The notes beneath the pieces are model-generated. The model was not told the DNA's origin and ran no database searches. It saw only the letters and a program-made list of their open reading frames with translations. A program made the translations under genes and the position numbers. A stretch of DNA of 64,000 nt from Oxytricha trifallax (Eukaryota; Ciliophora; Spirotrichea; Sporadotrichida; Oxytrichidae). Location: assembly GCA_000711775.1 (NCBI GenBank), contig ARYC01000780.1, forward strand, positions 1 through 64,000. The letters are read 5' to 3'. This document shows, piece by piece, positions 36,901 through 49,104 of the stretch (position 1 is its first letter; the number at the start of each line of letters is the position of its first letter).

Positions 36901-38570
36901 GTTATTTTTTTCGAAAACATTTTCAAGCTCTACTTTGAATTCTTAGTAAAATTATAATTTCCCATATTTATCATCGATGTTTACGAGACCTAGCTCAGCC
37001 ATTGAAATTGGATCATATAGTGTATTGGCTTTAGTAGGATAAGTAATTAAAGATGATAAACGATCAAAAGCTGTATGACGTCTGCTTGAAGTTGAAGAAG
37101 CACCACTTGACCAATGCATATTAATGAAAATAAATTTACTAGAAAGAGTTGATCTTCCATTTTCATCAGAATAGAAAGAATTTAATTAGCATCTATTAAG
37201 GACAAGAAATAAAATTAAATTTTCGAATGGCAATTAAATTTCATTGTTATATTAAGACTTTATCTCTCTGGCAACTCTTTATTAAAATTCTTTGCTTAGG
37301 TTATATCTTAGTCTTAAATGAAACATAAATAATTCTCTAGGTTTTAATATTAAGCGATAGTAATGTTTAAAAGAGATTTCCCAACAGTAAAAGCAATTTA
37401 GTATGGAACTTTGAAACCATACTTATAATTTTTATTAAATTAATGTAGATTCTCTAAAATTAGAGAAACCATATCATAAACCTCTGGTTTTACCTAGTTC
37501 CAATCCAAGTTTGTAATTAAGAAATTAATATCATTCTTTGATATTTTAAGAGAAATTGAATCCTCGGGGTTTTAAGGATAATTATTGAAGTTAGAATTAT
37601 TGGATAAATCAAAGTATATATTCTTAAGATATTGATTAAAGCATCTTATCTGAGTTCTCAATATATTAGATGTTTGTCTATGTTTGTCCTTCTTATCCCT
37701 TTTATTAACTTGAAATTTGGCTATCATTTGAATTAAGTGAATCTTTTAATTAGTTCAATATTTTTGCGATGTTATTGATTGTATTGTTTGCTGATAGACT
37801 ACTGTTGATTAAAAATTCTTATTGCTTATCTTCTTGGTTATAGACTTTTTGAAGGAGAATATCATAAATATTTTGGCCAAGTTCTTACGGAATGTCACCA
37901 GATTTCTCTTTCAAGTTTCTTAGCTATATGACAGTAGCTAATTACTTATCGTAGAGCATCTTAAATTCTTTATTGTGATGATAGTACTTTACTGAATCGT
38001 AATAGTTCTTAAATTTCTAGAGTGTAGCCTTAATTACTTTTGTGTCAGGCTTTTATTCACTTTCTGATTATTCAAAAAACAGGACTTCATAGGAATCCAT
38101 TAATTTATAATCAAAAGAGCCATCAATGAAGATATAAGTTTCAAATAAAAGTATAATTATACAGAAGTTCAAAGTAAGTTTATCTAAGTTAAGTTCAATA
38201 GCAATTACTCTTGGTGTTAAGATAATCTCATTGCATAACATAGTTTCCTTTTTTTGGATATTAACTGGCTAAAATAAAATTAAATGAGTATAGCATGTAT
38301 GAACTTTTTTGGTTGGAAAAATTGAGAGAGAAATCTCATCTCCGCCTGATGAGTTTGCGGAACAGAATTTAAAACAGTCAGGCTCATGGAGGGTGTAAGT
38401 GGTGATGTACTCTAGCTAATCGGCTCTGCAATCTGCTAACAATTATTACGCTAAGTACTTAGTGAAGCTTTTCGGTTGGCTTCACTCACTATTACTCTTC
38501 TTTCACTTTGGGTCTAAGTCAAGCTCCTGAAACATGATGATGAATATTCTTTAGGATTCACTGGGTGTTA
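33960..38570 (-). CDS. large unrecognised protein with WD40-like repeat
   Basis: Minus-strand coding segments run from about 38.57 kb (PVNPKEYSSSCFRSLTQTQS, LLADCRADQLEYITTYTLHE, DCFKFCSANSSGGDEISLS), through helical stretches at 38.2-37.4 kb (GDIPQELGQNIYDILLQKV, KPEVYDMVSLILENLHQ), HTAFDRLSSLITYPTKANTL and YDPISMAELGLVNIDDKYGK at about 37.05 kb, a WD40-like ILTGSKDGSINIWS at about 36.1 kb, an acidic linker at 35.9-35.6 kb (FNEGQEDLEEIEVDDSLEIE), then FDIDFADKNLHLQK and NGVIYICVDDLKLRR near 34.1 kb with an intron before the end. Several AT-rich gaps are IESs or introns. A one-base slip is needed near 38.46 kb. The family is not recognised; one gene or two cannot be decided. Its 5' block is copied at 25.3 kb. 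Confidence 0.5.
36240..36800. other. AT-rich gap inside the large minus-strand gene
   Basis: About 560 bases with no convincing coding on either strand, between the WD40-like segment and the segment at 36.8-37.1 kb. Probably one or more IESs; borders not identified. Confidence 0.4.
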
Positions 38571-40820
38571 CTAAAAATTTTAATTTAATTTTTACTTAAT
38601 TTTTCTTTTTTATCTATATCAATCCTGAAGGCAATAGTATTTGTGAAGTTTGTGGATCAGCGGCGCCTTAAACATCCTATGTTTTATTAGTTCATTAGAT
38701 TTAATGTTTCACTTATTAAATAACTCTTTTTCTATTTGACTCTTTTTTTAATATGTGTAGGAGATATCTTTAGAACAAATTGACAAAGAGATAGAGCAAG
38801 AAGAAAAGAAGAAGAAAGACTAAGAAGACTTTAACAAATAATATAATATGTTTAAATTTCACGCAAATTCATTATGTTCTCTAGTTATTTATTTAATACA
38901 CTTGATAATTAAAGCTCAAGAGGAAGAATAAAAAAGGAAACTTGAAGAGCAAATGAAACTAGACAGTGAATCAGAAGAATAAAGAAAGCAAGATAAATTG
39001 AGGAGATATAACAATAATTGTCTGAAATAGTATTTGATAATTGAAGTCCACTCTCTTAATTATAAGCAAAGCTATTTATCTCAATTCATAGGGACTCCAG
39101 GCAAATATTTTAAGAAAAATTCTTGTGATTGAAGAAAATTTAATACCATAAAAAGATCAACCTACTATAAATTTTGTTAAGAATAATGGACTTTTATTAA
39201 TATTAATTATAATTAAGGGCTTGTACCCTACGTTTATTGGATCCCAATTGATTCAGAGTAAATTGTCAAATGTTGCAATTAATTTATGAAATGAAAATCC
39301 TAAAGATTAGTCGTATTAAATTCTATTTCATAATTAGAGTATTAACTCAGAAGGTAAACTTTTATATAAATTGGTTATATTTAAATATTGCTAATTTTAT
39401 AGTTTACTTAATTGATGAGAAGTAAATTAGATTTTTACAACTTGCATTTAAGTCTATATTATTGCTAATGTATTTGCAATTAATAGATAATTTAATAAGA
39501 AATTTATACTACTTTTAAACCTGTCATAAGATTAATCTCTGCTTAATTAGAGTGATGAATTTTACTTATAAAACGGGTTGCTTATAATTATTTAATAAGA
39601 ATATATAGTTTCAAATCAAAGCATATTATTCATAAAATAAACGTAAATTAAAAAGGAAACTTGCAAGTTTATTACTCTATTATAATAAATTTCATAATAG
39701 AAATGGGTTTAACATCAAAGAAATTAATGAATTAATTGAATTACATTTGTAATTCAAAAAAGAATATAAGTAAGGTTCAATTTAAACATATTACTTTCTA
39801 TTAATCTCTTTTATTTAATTTTAAATGGAATAGAGGTGATTAATAGATCATTTAAATAAGCAATATTTAAAGCAAAAAGCTTTCATTTAAGGAGCTGTAA
39901 TTAAATACAAAATATCTTTAGCGTTTTTTATATTTAAAAGGATTATTTTTTGAGATAATTTAATTATAATTAAAATAACTTTTAATCCTCAATATGATTA
40001 GAGGAATGACGCTTTAACAGAAGAGGAAGTTTTAATTAGAATTATATCAAATTCAACAAATGGACTCTTGACTCGTAATGGAGCCAATAAATCAGTTCAT
40101 TTAATAATAAAATTAAAAATATGACTTCAATCATTTTCAACCTAATTTCCTGTTGGTATCCCTGAATATCGATTTGACGTTCAATGTGAATGACTCAACC
40201 ATAAAAGTTCAATACCTCAGAAACCTATAATTTATCTTTATCATGAAAGTCTCTCTAGCCATCATAGCCTCAATCAGCAAAAAATAGGGCAGTAATAAAG
40301 TCAAAGCCAAGAAGAGCATAATTTTATGCCATTAGTTGTGAATCATCACAAGGGAGCTTCTTACAACTAGTCTTATCAAGTTTGCAGTATTCTTAAGTAA
40401 CTCAAAGATTGTAGATCAAATATTATAAATTTGATTGTAAATTTAAAACCAGAATTTTTCTTTAAGCATTTGCATGGACATAAAATGAACAATGAGAAGT
40501 TTACAATAAGATCAAGCAAAAAATTAATATTTAATAATTAGCTATCCTTTTACTAATTAAATTATATCAATTGTAATTATGATCAAATCTGGCTTTAGAT
40601 TAGCGAGCAGATATTAGCTAAAATGCCAATTAATTAATTGAAGAAACTTAAATTAGTTGCTAAGACAAGTCTTAAGTTTATACTTTAAAATAATGATTTT
40701 GTTAATTATTTGATGTGATTTTGGATCAGTAGAGCCCTATATTTAATTAAGCCAGCATTCCAGTTTCATATATGAGATCATGTTTGCTCTCCCCTAAATA
40801 CTTCAACATTATCAACAAAA
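38530..40820 (+). CDS. NZF (RanBP2-type) zinc-finger coding region, possible 5' end of the giant ubiquitin gene
   Basis: An open plus-strand frame reaches NPEGNSICEVCGSAAP (about 38.63-38.67 kb), the core of a RanBP2/NZF finger, a ubiquitin-binding module. Removing an IES (38678-38751, pointer TATGT) joins it to QEISLEQIDKEIEQEEKKKK, a charged coiled region. Further segments are LQANILRKILVIEENLIPQK and NFVKNNG (39.1 kb), NDALTEEEVLIRIISNSTNG (40.0 kb), LVSLNIDLTFNVNDSTIKVQ (40.15 kb) and, after a frame slip, PIIYLYHESLSSHHS with a long frame to about 40.73 kb. ATG at about 38.54 kb would start it, head-to-head with the minus-strand gene. Continuity with the downstream DOC/ZZ region is likely but inferred. 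Confidence 0.5.
38678..38751. other. IES, pointer TATGT
   Basis: TATGT at 38678-38682 and 38752-38756. Deletion joins CGSAAPQTSY to VQEISLEQIDKE in frame. Confidence 0.65.
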
Positions 40821-41347
40821 TTCATTACAAAAACTAAGTTAATATATTTTATGACCAAATGATATAATATAAATTATTTATTTTTAAATTCTTGCTACAA
40901 TGACATCAAATAATTAGTATCATTAGCTACTTTTTATTATAATTACATTTTAAAAATAAAATTAATAATTTAAAAACAATTGATAAGATGTTTAAGTAAA
41001 AATGGGTTGATTTTATATACAAAATTATATTATTTTTTCATTATTCTAATAATAAATTTGACTCTATAACGGTAATCAAAGCAGCAAATAAATCTAGGTT
41101 TGCTTTCATGAGACAAACTACCAAGCCATCGGATATTAAATATCATGAATCTTTAACAAAATCCAGTTATTTGACTCTCTCTCTCCTTAAGCATAAGATT
41201 TTTTTTAAATAACTGTAATATTATAGAAATCTTAACTCAAATTTTACTGCTAATTAGCTTTGTATAAAAATTAAGTCTATATAAAAAGAGCAGATTTAAT
41301 CAATTTTTTTCAAACAATATCCATAAATTGTAATTTTATTTGATAAC

Positions 41348-41955
41348 TGTTCACCCCGTGCCCCCCACCCCCCCCAACCCCCAAACCAAGCCCCCCCCAC
41401 CTCCATATAAATAATTTTTTTCAGTGTAATTTTTCTTGCCCTGCGGGCGGCTATTACATATTATGATTTATTTTTATAAGATTCACTACATCCGTCATCA
41501 TTTTTGTGTAAATGCTCCCATAGGAAAATATTTAAAACTCAAAACAAATGTTATTTTTATATATAATATTAAATATTTTTAGACAAGAAATTTTTTTGTA
41601 ACATTCATATTATTGTACTTTTAATAAGTTAACCATAAAATTAAATAAATATACATTCCAGTTAAATAAGTAATTTTATGGTTAACTTATTAAAAGTACA
41701 ATAATATGAATGTTACAAAAAAATTTCTTATCTAAAAATATTAAATATTATATATAAAAATAACTTTGCTTGGAGTTTTAAATATTTTCCTATGGGAGCA
41801 TGTACACAAAATTGATGACGGATGTAGTGAATCTTATAAAAATAAATCATAATATGTAATAGCCGCCCGCATGGCAAGAAAAATTACACTGAAAAAAATT
41901 ATTTATATGGAGGTGGGGGGCTCGTTGGGGGGGGAGGGTGGGGGGGAGGTGAACA
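41348..41955. mobile_element. 608-bp near-perfect foldback element with C/G-rich ends and 6-bp target repeat
   Basis: Flanked by GATAAC at 41342-41347 and 41956-41961. The ends are TGTTCACC and GGTGAACA. The left arm starts with a C-rich tract of about 50 bases and the right arm ends in a G-rich tract. Inside are CCTCCATATAAATAATTTTT, a GCGGGCGGCTATTACATA block and CACTACATCCGTCATCA, all repeated inverted in the other arm. Arms are about 290 bp with few differences, around an unpaired centre of some 25 bases. It has no ORF. The C-run is not a regular C4A4 telomere repeat. The 6-bp flank sets it apart from the TA-bounded MITEs. Confidence 0.9.
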
Positions 41956-42186
41956 GATAACTATTCTCATTTATGATTACAATGATATTACTAGCTTATT
42001 TTTTATCATTAAATTAAAGCATATAAAATTTAATCAAAATGATAACCTTTATTCTTATCAGTTTAAACAGCTCCCATCATTCTATTCGATTTCCTTCTTC
42101 CTATTTGCATTTAAATAACAAAAAGGGAAACAAAAATATTTCTTTTGTTTAAATCTTTATCTTTGTAGCTTTTAATCATAATCAAT

Positions 42187-45100
42187 GTATAATAAATTGG
42201 CTACTTAGAATGGCAATCATCTAGTTCTTGAACAAGATTATGAAAATCGACAAAGAATTCACTTAATTGATTTACAACGAGATAGATCTACCCAGATTCT
42301 TGCAAATTAATTTATTTCAAGGCGATAATTCTAGCATCTAGCTGACAGTTGAGTTTTTGTAGAATTTCAAATTTAATTTATTTTATTTATCATTTTGCTT
42401 TATACAAATTCTGAATACAATTTTGGATTTTAAGTGTACATGGATGTTTAGTTTGTATATTTACTTAAAATTGATCCTAATGAAGAGATAAAGAGTGATA
42501 TCATAACTCTAAATATATTTTATAAATTCGATTTATATTTAATTGATTTTTAAATTTAGCGAATTTAAATTATATAAAAGTGAGAAGCAGGAAACAGAAA
42601 AACCAGTTGAGCTCATTATTGTTTAAATTTTCACATGTCTAATAATATTTCAAGTAATTTAATTAGAAGACAGATCCAATCACTATTAAAATTGTGAGCT
42701 ATCAATGTGAAGTATGCACCTATATCAATCATATAATATAAAAATTATAAGAGTATTTATTGAGGAGACAAACTGTTGAATACTATGAAAATACAGAGAT
42801 TCTTGATTTTATCTTTGCCACAGTCAATAAATAATAAAATAAAAAAAATTGTAAAAAATATTACTCTTTCAACTTAAAGTTAAATTAAAAATATTGGCCC
42901 ATTAGAAATGCATTTCTAAAAGCCAACAAGTATGATATCTCTATCCTTTTTTATATATTATAAAAAAGACTCAGCCCAACTTTTGGACTTGCTCCAAAAG
43001 AACCAAGCTATGATTGATGCTTCTCAACCAATCTCCAAAAACACGTCTATTATTGATACAACAACTGAAATATATTTGTATTTTAGTAATCTAAGAATAC
43101 AATTAATCTAGCATTTAAGGTATAAGTCATGAAAGTCAGATAATTATTTCAAGTTTAAGATGCTTAATTGTTTTTAATTTAGGAATAATTTTCATTTCTA
43201 ACAATCTCCAAGCTTTTGAGCATTCTTTGCCTTTCCACAAATTTACCCTCTAAGACTACAATGATTTCCATATATAAAATAAGCTTTTGAAAAATTTAAA
43301 ATTCTTTTTATTTGTCTTTTATTGAAAATGATTGGAAAAAACAAAGATTGAAGGATCCCACACCATTGAGACCTTACGAGCCCGTTGCTTATTTTGAATT
43401 TGAGAACGAAACAAGCGTTAGTGTCGACATTAATTTCTAGAGATCTTGTAAATACATAATGCTCAAGCCAACTCGATTCAGAAAGAAACCTACTTAATTC
43501 TCTTAAAATATTAACAATGTGCCAATGGAACTAGAATTCTTAAGAGTGTCTAAAAACTCTATAATTTTACTTATAAACTTTAAGTAACATCGAAATTCAA
43601 TCTATAATGGGGTTTGATCTTTATATTAGAAAATAAATTTATTGAAAGTTATATTTCAGTTTAAGTTAACTGATTCTCATTTACAGTTATAACATATCAG
43701 TGGACTTTCATTAAATTTAAAAGACATCCTACCCAATGACAATATGTTCTAATTAAGAGGCGTATCAATTCAGGGAATTGTAGCTGAAGAAGATTCTTAG
43801 CTTTTGGATCTGAGAGAATTAATAAATGAGATCAATATAAATCAGTGAAATTCTAGTTATAGATTTTATGTCTTTCGACCAAGTTTCTTACAAGAATAGC
43901 AAGTAAAATTAAAATGCTGCAATGGTTAGAAAAGAATAAAGCAATTTTATATTCATTATCAAAATGAAAATATCAATCGAATTTTTTATCTTGAAGTCTA
44001 TGGTTCATGTTCAGATTTGACAATAAATTAAGCAAAGATAAAGGAAAAAATCGATGAAAAAGCAAGAGAATTTTGGTAACGTAGTGCAAAACTAGTTAAT
44101 GTTTAAAAATCCATGCAAGTTCTCTAGATTGCAAATTCTGTAGAAGAGTTCTTAATAGTACCATAAGTCTTTAATTTTGATTTCGTCCATGAATTAATTA
44201 TAAGATTTTAAACTTTCGTTCCTCCAAAAGAAACCATAAATTCAATATAAATCTAAGAAATGTAAATAAACACATCGACTAAACCAGAAATAAATTTCTT
44301 AATTTGGCTCCAAATAGAATAAATGAGCTTTAAGTTTTTCAAGAAGAATTCAAAGGTAAAATAAGAGCTAACGATACAAATGTGAAAGAATTAGTTGATA
44401 ATATTTAGCATATTTTGACAATAAGGTTAAGGTATTAATAGTTTATAAATCAGTTCTAAAGATGGTACGGTATAGTCCCTTGAATTCTGTATAACCTTGA
44501 CTTCTGATTTCACTAAAATAATAAGAAATATGGTAAAAAATAAGATTTTGACAAGTGACAAGCTCCAATAAATTTTAATTTAAAAATAATTATTAAATTT
44601 TCAGAGAACTAAATCCATCAGAAGATTTAAGCAAAGTTTGTTTTGAACTTTTCAAGAAATATGTGGTTTATGATTCTGGGGCAGTGAGATCAGATATCCA
44701 AGAATTTATTTCTTTATGTCTCAGCCCTTTAATGTCGCAATCAGAGATTAGAGCTTTCTCTTTCCTAGCTGTCGAAGAATTCCTTTCAACTCCTCAATCA
44801 AGTTTCTTACAAAAAGCCGTTTTAGATGCACTTACTTACCTTGGAATTCCAGAAGGCGAATTAGTTTCATTCCTAATTTAAAAGCTGGGCATCAAACTTG
44901 ATTTGAAGCAAATCCAAAATCCTGCAGTGATGCAAACTTAATTGCTTTCTAACCAATCCGAAAAAATGTAACCCTTCAGTTTTATGTCTTCTGTTATGAT
45001 GTTGGTCTTAAGTTAACTTAAACAAATCGTTATACCTTAACCTGGTCAAACATATCACAAAGGAGTTAAATGCTCAGGATGTAATGCCAAGATGATCCTT

Positions 45101-48100
45101 GGATGGAGGTATAAATGTGGGCATTGTATTCAAGATATGAATTTCGATTAAGCTTGTATGGAAAAACATTTATTAGAAAATCCTGAACAATATTTATATT
45201 CATTGATATTAAGGAATTAATTATATTTAAATTGAGATGTTTAATAAGAATCATATTACAAAAAATATTCTTCTTACTCTTAAATTTTTTTAACTGCATA
45301 ACTATATGCTTAACTCTTTAACTTCATTTCTATAGGTTACTAGATTTAGTTCTTTACCCATTGTTATCGACTTCTATAAATTCCATCATCTTAATCTCCT
45401 TAATCTTGATTATTTTATTTTTTTAAATCAGAAATTGCTTAAGATTTATTACTATTTTAAAGTAGCGACTCCTGCTCTTTTTTTGTTCTTTGCAAGTCCT
45501 TGTTTTCTGTGGAATTGTCACTGTTTGTGGAAGTACCTTTTTATTTTTCTATTTCTTAAGAAGGAGGTTTCCATTATTTCCCAGCGACATTTGCTTTGAG
45601 ATTTTTCTAAATATGGTTCATTTAATGCTATTATGGTGTAATATTTTCAGTCAAAGTATTAGTGTTGGCATATGCTCAGACTCACCATTTTATATGTGAT
45701 TCTCAGAATCTAGTTTATTAAAACTACTGCTAATTAATCAATAAGAGTTAGGGGACATTTTGATGTGTACTTTGAAGATCATTCATGATCTAGCTATCTT
45801 ACTATAGACTTTTTAAAGATTTGCTTTATTAGAATGTTCTTACAGTTACATTAATTGATTAACCAGTTGTTTAAGTTGGTGGATTTTCAGCTAACTAAAT
45901 TTCATTTTGAAAGTTAATCAATGGCATTGAATTGAGCTAATTATCAGGGATTGACTAAATATTTTAAGTAAATTACTGATTAATTTCAAAACTGCTTATA
46001 GGCTGATCATTTTAAGAAAATATGTTTGCATTAGGTCTTAAGAATTGCTTTCGTTTGATTAGAATGTTTTGATTATTTAATCTTTAATCTAGTAAAGTGA
46101 TTCTTGTACCAATATTTTTTATCAATACTACCTAGATTTCATAACAAAAGCTCACTTATTTTTTAAATTAAGTAAAGGCATCCACAGATAAAAAAGCTTA
46201 AGGAGGTTGAACTGAAGCTAAATTACTTTGAGGCAAATTAAAATTCTGCTATTTTATAATTTTTGTCTAAATTTAAGGACTTGAAGTTGCTTATATAGTC
46301 TACTAATTGCTTGCTTGATTTTGATTGAAGTTTTCTCCATGATAAAACCCCTGATCATCGATTCGATTCTTAGCCTTTTATTTGGTGGTTCTAATAATCG
46401 ATTTTATCCATCTATATTAGAAGCTTAATTTATCAAATTTTCACCCCGCTTCAAGGCATTTCTTAATTCCTTGCTCGTATCTTAATTATCTGTTTACTCA
46501 AATATCTACAAATTAATTTTCCTAGGTTAATTCTATTGCTAGTTTTGATTTAATTTATTTGAATCGTTTTGCTTCTACTAAGTTTTAGAATTTAATTATT
46601 ATTCTCCTATCTAACTCTGATCTTTTTAATTCAATGAATCAACTTATTTTTTATCATTAGCACATTAAATTAAGGTTTTTTATTAAATTTTGTCAGGCAC
46701 TTATCGATTTAGAGAAGTTTATCCAGAATAAGAAAATTCATAATTTTATAAAGGGACGTTTGGTACCTGGACAACTGCCTTTTATTAATTAAACTACTGT
46801 TTTTGTACTTAGAGTTTTTTATGTGAACAAAAGCTTAATTTACTTGATTTTATATGCTAGAATTGGCTTATTTTTGCTGAATCTGTTGGTGTTATTACTT
46901 ATTTTATTGTATATTTTAAGGCTAAATTTAATTAAAAGCTTCTTGTTAGTTAGTATCTTGCTATTTCTTACCAGGAAAAGTAGGCTTAGTCTGCTATTAA
47001 TGCAATTATTTTATATCTGAAATAGTCTTTTTAAAATTGGCTTCGGAAGTTGCTTTTATTGATTTGAAGTATTCTAATAATTTGAATGAATAGTAAATTG
47101 AGTTTTACCGTCTTTAAAGCCTACTTACTACCTTTGTTGAGTCTCAATCATAGTCTGCTACTGATTCTTAAAACTTTTTTTGTACAGATTAAAATCATTT
47201 TGTTTTATCTTCATGTATTCCTCGCTAATTCTGAGTTTTTATATGGTACAGTCTTTATCATAATATCTCCCGTGTAACCTTGCACATTCTATCATTAAAA
47301 GCTCGCTAACTTCGTTCATGATTTTAAAGTTATTTGTCTAAGTATGATTTTGGTGTTTATAATGCTAATCCTTTGGAAATATCTCCCAACATTAAATGTA
47401 AATTTTGGGATCTTACTGCAGAACAGAATTATAAAATTTTCGGACTATCTAAAGTAGCTCAATAGGGTAATGTGGTCTTTGAAGTCTGGCGCTGTGATTC
47501 GTACATAAGTATCGAAATTATCCAAGAAAGCGGACATTTATAATTGAGATATGTAAAGAGAAATCGGTTTTAAGTATAGATTAAGAGATTCAACTCTTGG
47601 TTTTAAGAATTAAGATTTAGTAAAATTTATTATTCACTATTATTAATATTTGCATAATTGTTCTAAATTAATGCTAAAAGTCGCTCAATAATTTAAATTA
47701 TATTTTATAAATCCTGAACATGTCATGCTTGTAATCTAAAAATAATTAATTAACAAATAATTTTCTATAAACAATCATTTTTATTTGGAATCAAAGAGCC
47801 AATAGAGCAGTTAAGTAAAAAATAATTAAAAGTACCGAAATCAGCCAGTGCTTAACTCATACACAAAGCCATACTTCCTTCATTTAATTTCGAAGAACAA
47901 GCACCTGTGAGTGAATAAGCAAAAGATCTTGACTAAGTTATCATTCATGAAGATCAAAATTGTGAGAATTGTGGCAAAAAATCAATATAGGGGAAACTCT
48001 ATAAATGTGTAAATTGTGAGGAGTATAATTTATGCTATGAATGCTTCAGCTAAAATAAAGCTGGACATTATTAAGATCATATTTTTGCAGAGATTAGGAA

Positions 48101-48680
48101 GCCATAAGATTAATCAAACAAAAACCATTAATTATGTATTTTATATATTACCCTATTATGCTGATGTAAATACTTGATTCAAGACTTTACCCTGAAACCT
48201 ATAAGTCATCTGAAATTGAATCACCAACCAAAATTAAAGCTTAAAACAGTATTATTAAAAAGGAAGATAAAAAGAAGATGACGATTTTGAAGAGCTATAA
48301 CCTCTTTATATCTCAAGATCGCTTTCATAACCAACTCCTTTGAAAAAAATCGCGCAAAATAAAGTCTTAATTTTAAACGAACTAAACTTAAATGATACTT
48401 ATATGAAACTTGACTATGATCAGCAATTCAACAAAAAAATTCATTTATTAAATGTTAATTCATTGTTATGTTCCACACAAGTGTCTGGATTTCATAAGAT
48501 ATTTAAAACTCGTTTTCAAAGTAAGAAAAAATAGTGCTTATGAAGCTAACTATTGAAACTATGTTACATCTTATAAAGTTGACAACATAAAGCATATTCA
48601 AAGTGTAATTAGCAACAAAGATGCCTTTTTCCAAATTTTAGTTAGTATACTTTAATTTAACTCACAGGATTTGATTCTAT
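42187..48680 (+). CDS. DOC-like and two ZZ zinc-finger domains of a giant ubiquitin-pathway protein
   Basis: Segments in order: MYNKLATQNGNHLVLEQDYE (42.19 kb); helical AQLLDLLQKNQAMIDASQP (43.0 kb); a DOC/galactose-binding-like domain, VAYFEFENETSVSVDINFQR then CKYIMLKPTRFRKK (43.4 kb); LEVYGSCSDLTI (44.0 kb); helical EFISLCLSPLMSQSEIRAFS (44.7 kb); a ZZ finger HKGVKCSGC..ILGWRYKCGHC..MNFDQACMEKH (45.06-45.18 kb); after a 2.5-kb IES a second ZZ finger NCENCGKKSIQGKLYKCVNC..YNLCYECF (47.95-48.05 kb); and LNDTYMKLDYDQQFNKKIHL (48.4 kb). DOC and ZZ modules occur together in large E3-type proteins such as HERC2 and ZZEF1. It may be the 5' part of the BIRC6-like gene downstream; the link is inferred. 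Confidence 0.65.
45178..47708 (+). other. 2.5-kb IES with 12-bp pointer, contains ORF-like T-rich DNA
   Basis: AAATCCTGAACA occurs at 45178-45189 and at 47709-47720. Removing one copy with the 2.5 kb between joins the end of the first ZZ segment (LLENPE) to HVML in frame, then to the second ZZ region. The interior is T-rich with TGA-free plus-strand stretches (LIDLEKFIQNKKIHNFIKGR at 46.7 kb, QNYKIFGLSKVAQQGNVVFE at 47.43 kb), while parts of the minus strand are open too. It may hold a worn element or segments of another gene nested in the IES. Family unknown. Confidence 0.75.
47729..47784. other. short IES, pointer TTG
   Basis: TTG at 47729-47731 and 47785-47787. Joining gives HVMLGIKEPIEQLSKK in frame. 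The 3-bp pointer is weak alone; the segment lacks a 3' AG at the required place, which argues against an intron. Confidence 0.5.
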
Positions 48681-49099
48681 TATTGCTTAAATATAATTGA
48701 TTTGGGGAAATTAATTAAAATTAAATTAAAAATAAATCTAATTATTGGCAGTTAAAGTTGGCCAAATAAATGATATTGGGCTCATTCGATAGATAATTCA
48801 AATTAGCTGGACTTTACTATTGGCGGTACTATTTTATCTCATCCCTGGAGAGAGTAAACTCGACTTTAATTGGAGGGTATAATTTAGTGAATTTATAGGC
48901 ATTCAATTAAAGTGGAGTTAACTCGCTCTAGGAATGCGATAAAATAGTAAAGCCAATAGTAAAGTCCAGCTAATTTTGAATTCTCTATCGAATGAGTCCA
49001 TAATCGTTTAATTGACCAACTTTAACTGCCAATATTTTGATTTATATTAAATATAATTTTATTAATTTCCATTTCCCCAAATCAATTATATTTTAGCAA
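48681..49099. mobile_element. TA-bounded palindromic MITE, copy 5, inside the giant gene
   Basis: Begins TATTGCTTAAATATAATTG and ends TATATTTTAGCAATA, 419 bp, with TA at each border. Arms share CAGCTGGACTTTACTATTGG-type blocks with the other copies. It lies between coding segments ending at 48.66 kb and beginning at about 49.11 kb, so it must be removed like an IES. Confidence 0.88.
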
Positions 49100-49104
49100 T
49101 ATTC

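Noticed and set aside
41353-41402. Telomere-like C4A4 repeats at a transposon end
   Set aside because: The tract is C-rich but not a regular C4A4 repeat, and it is mirrored at the other tip of a foldback.
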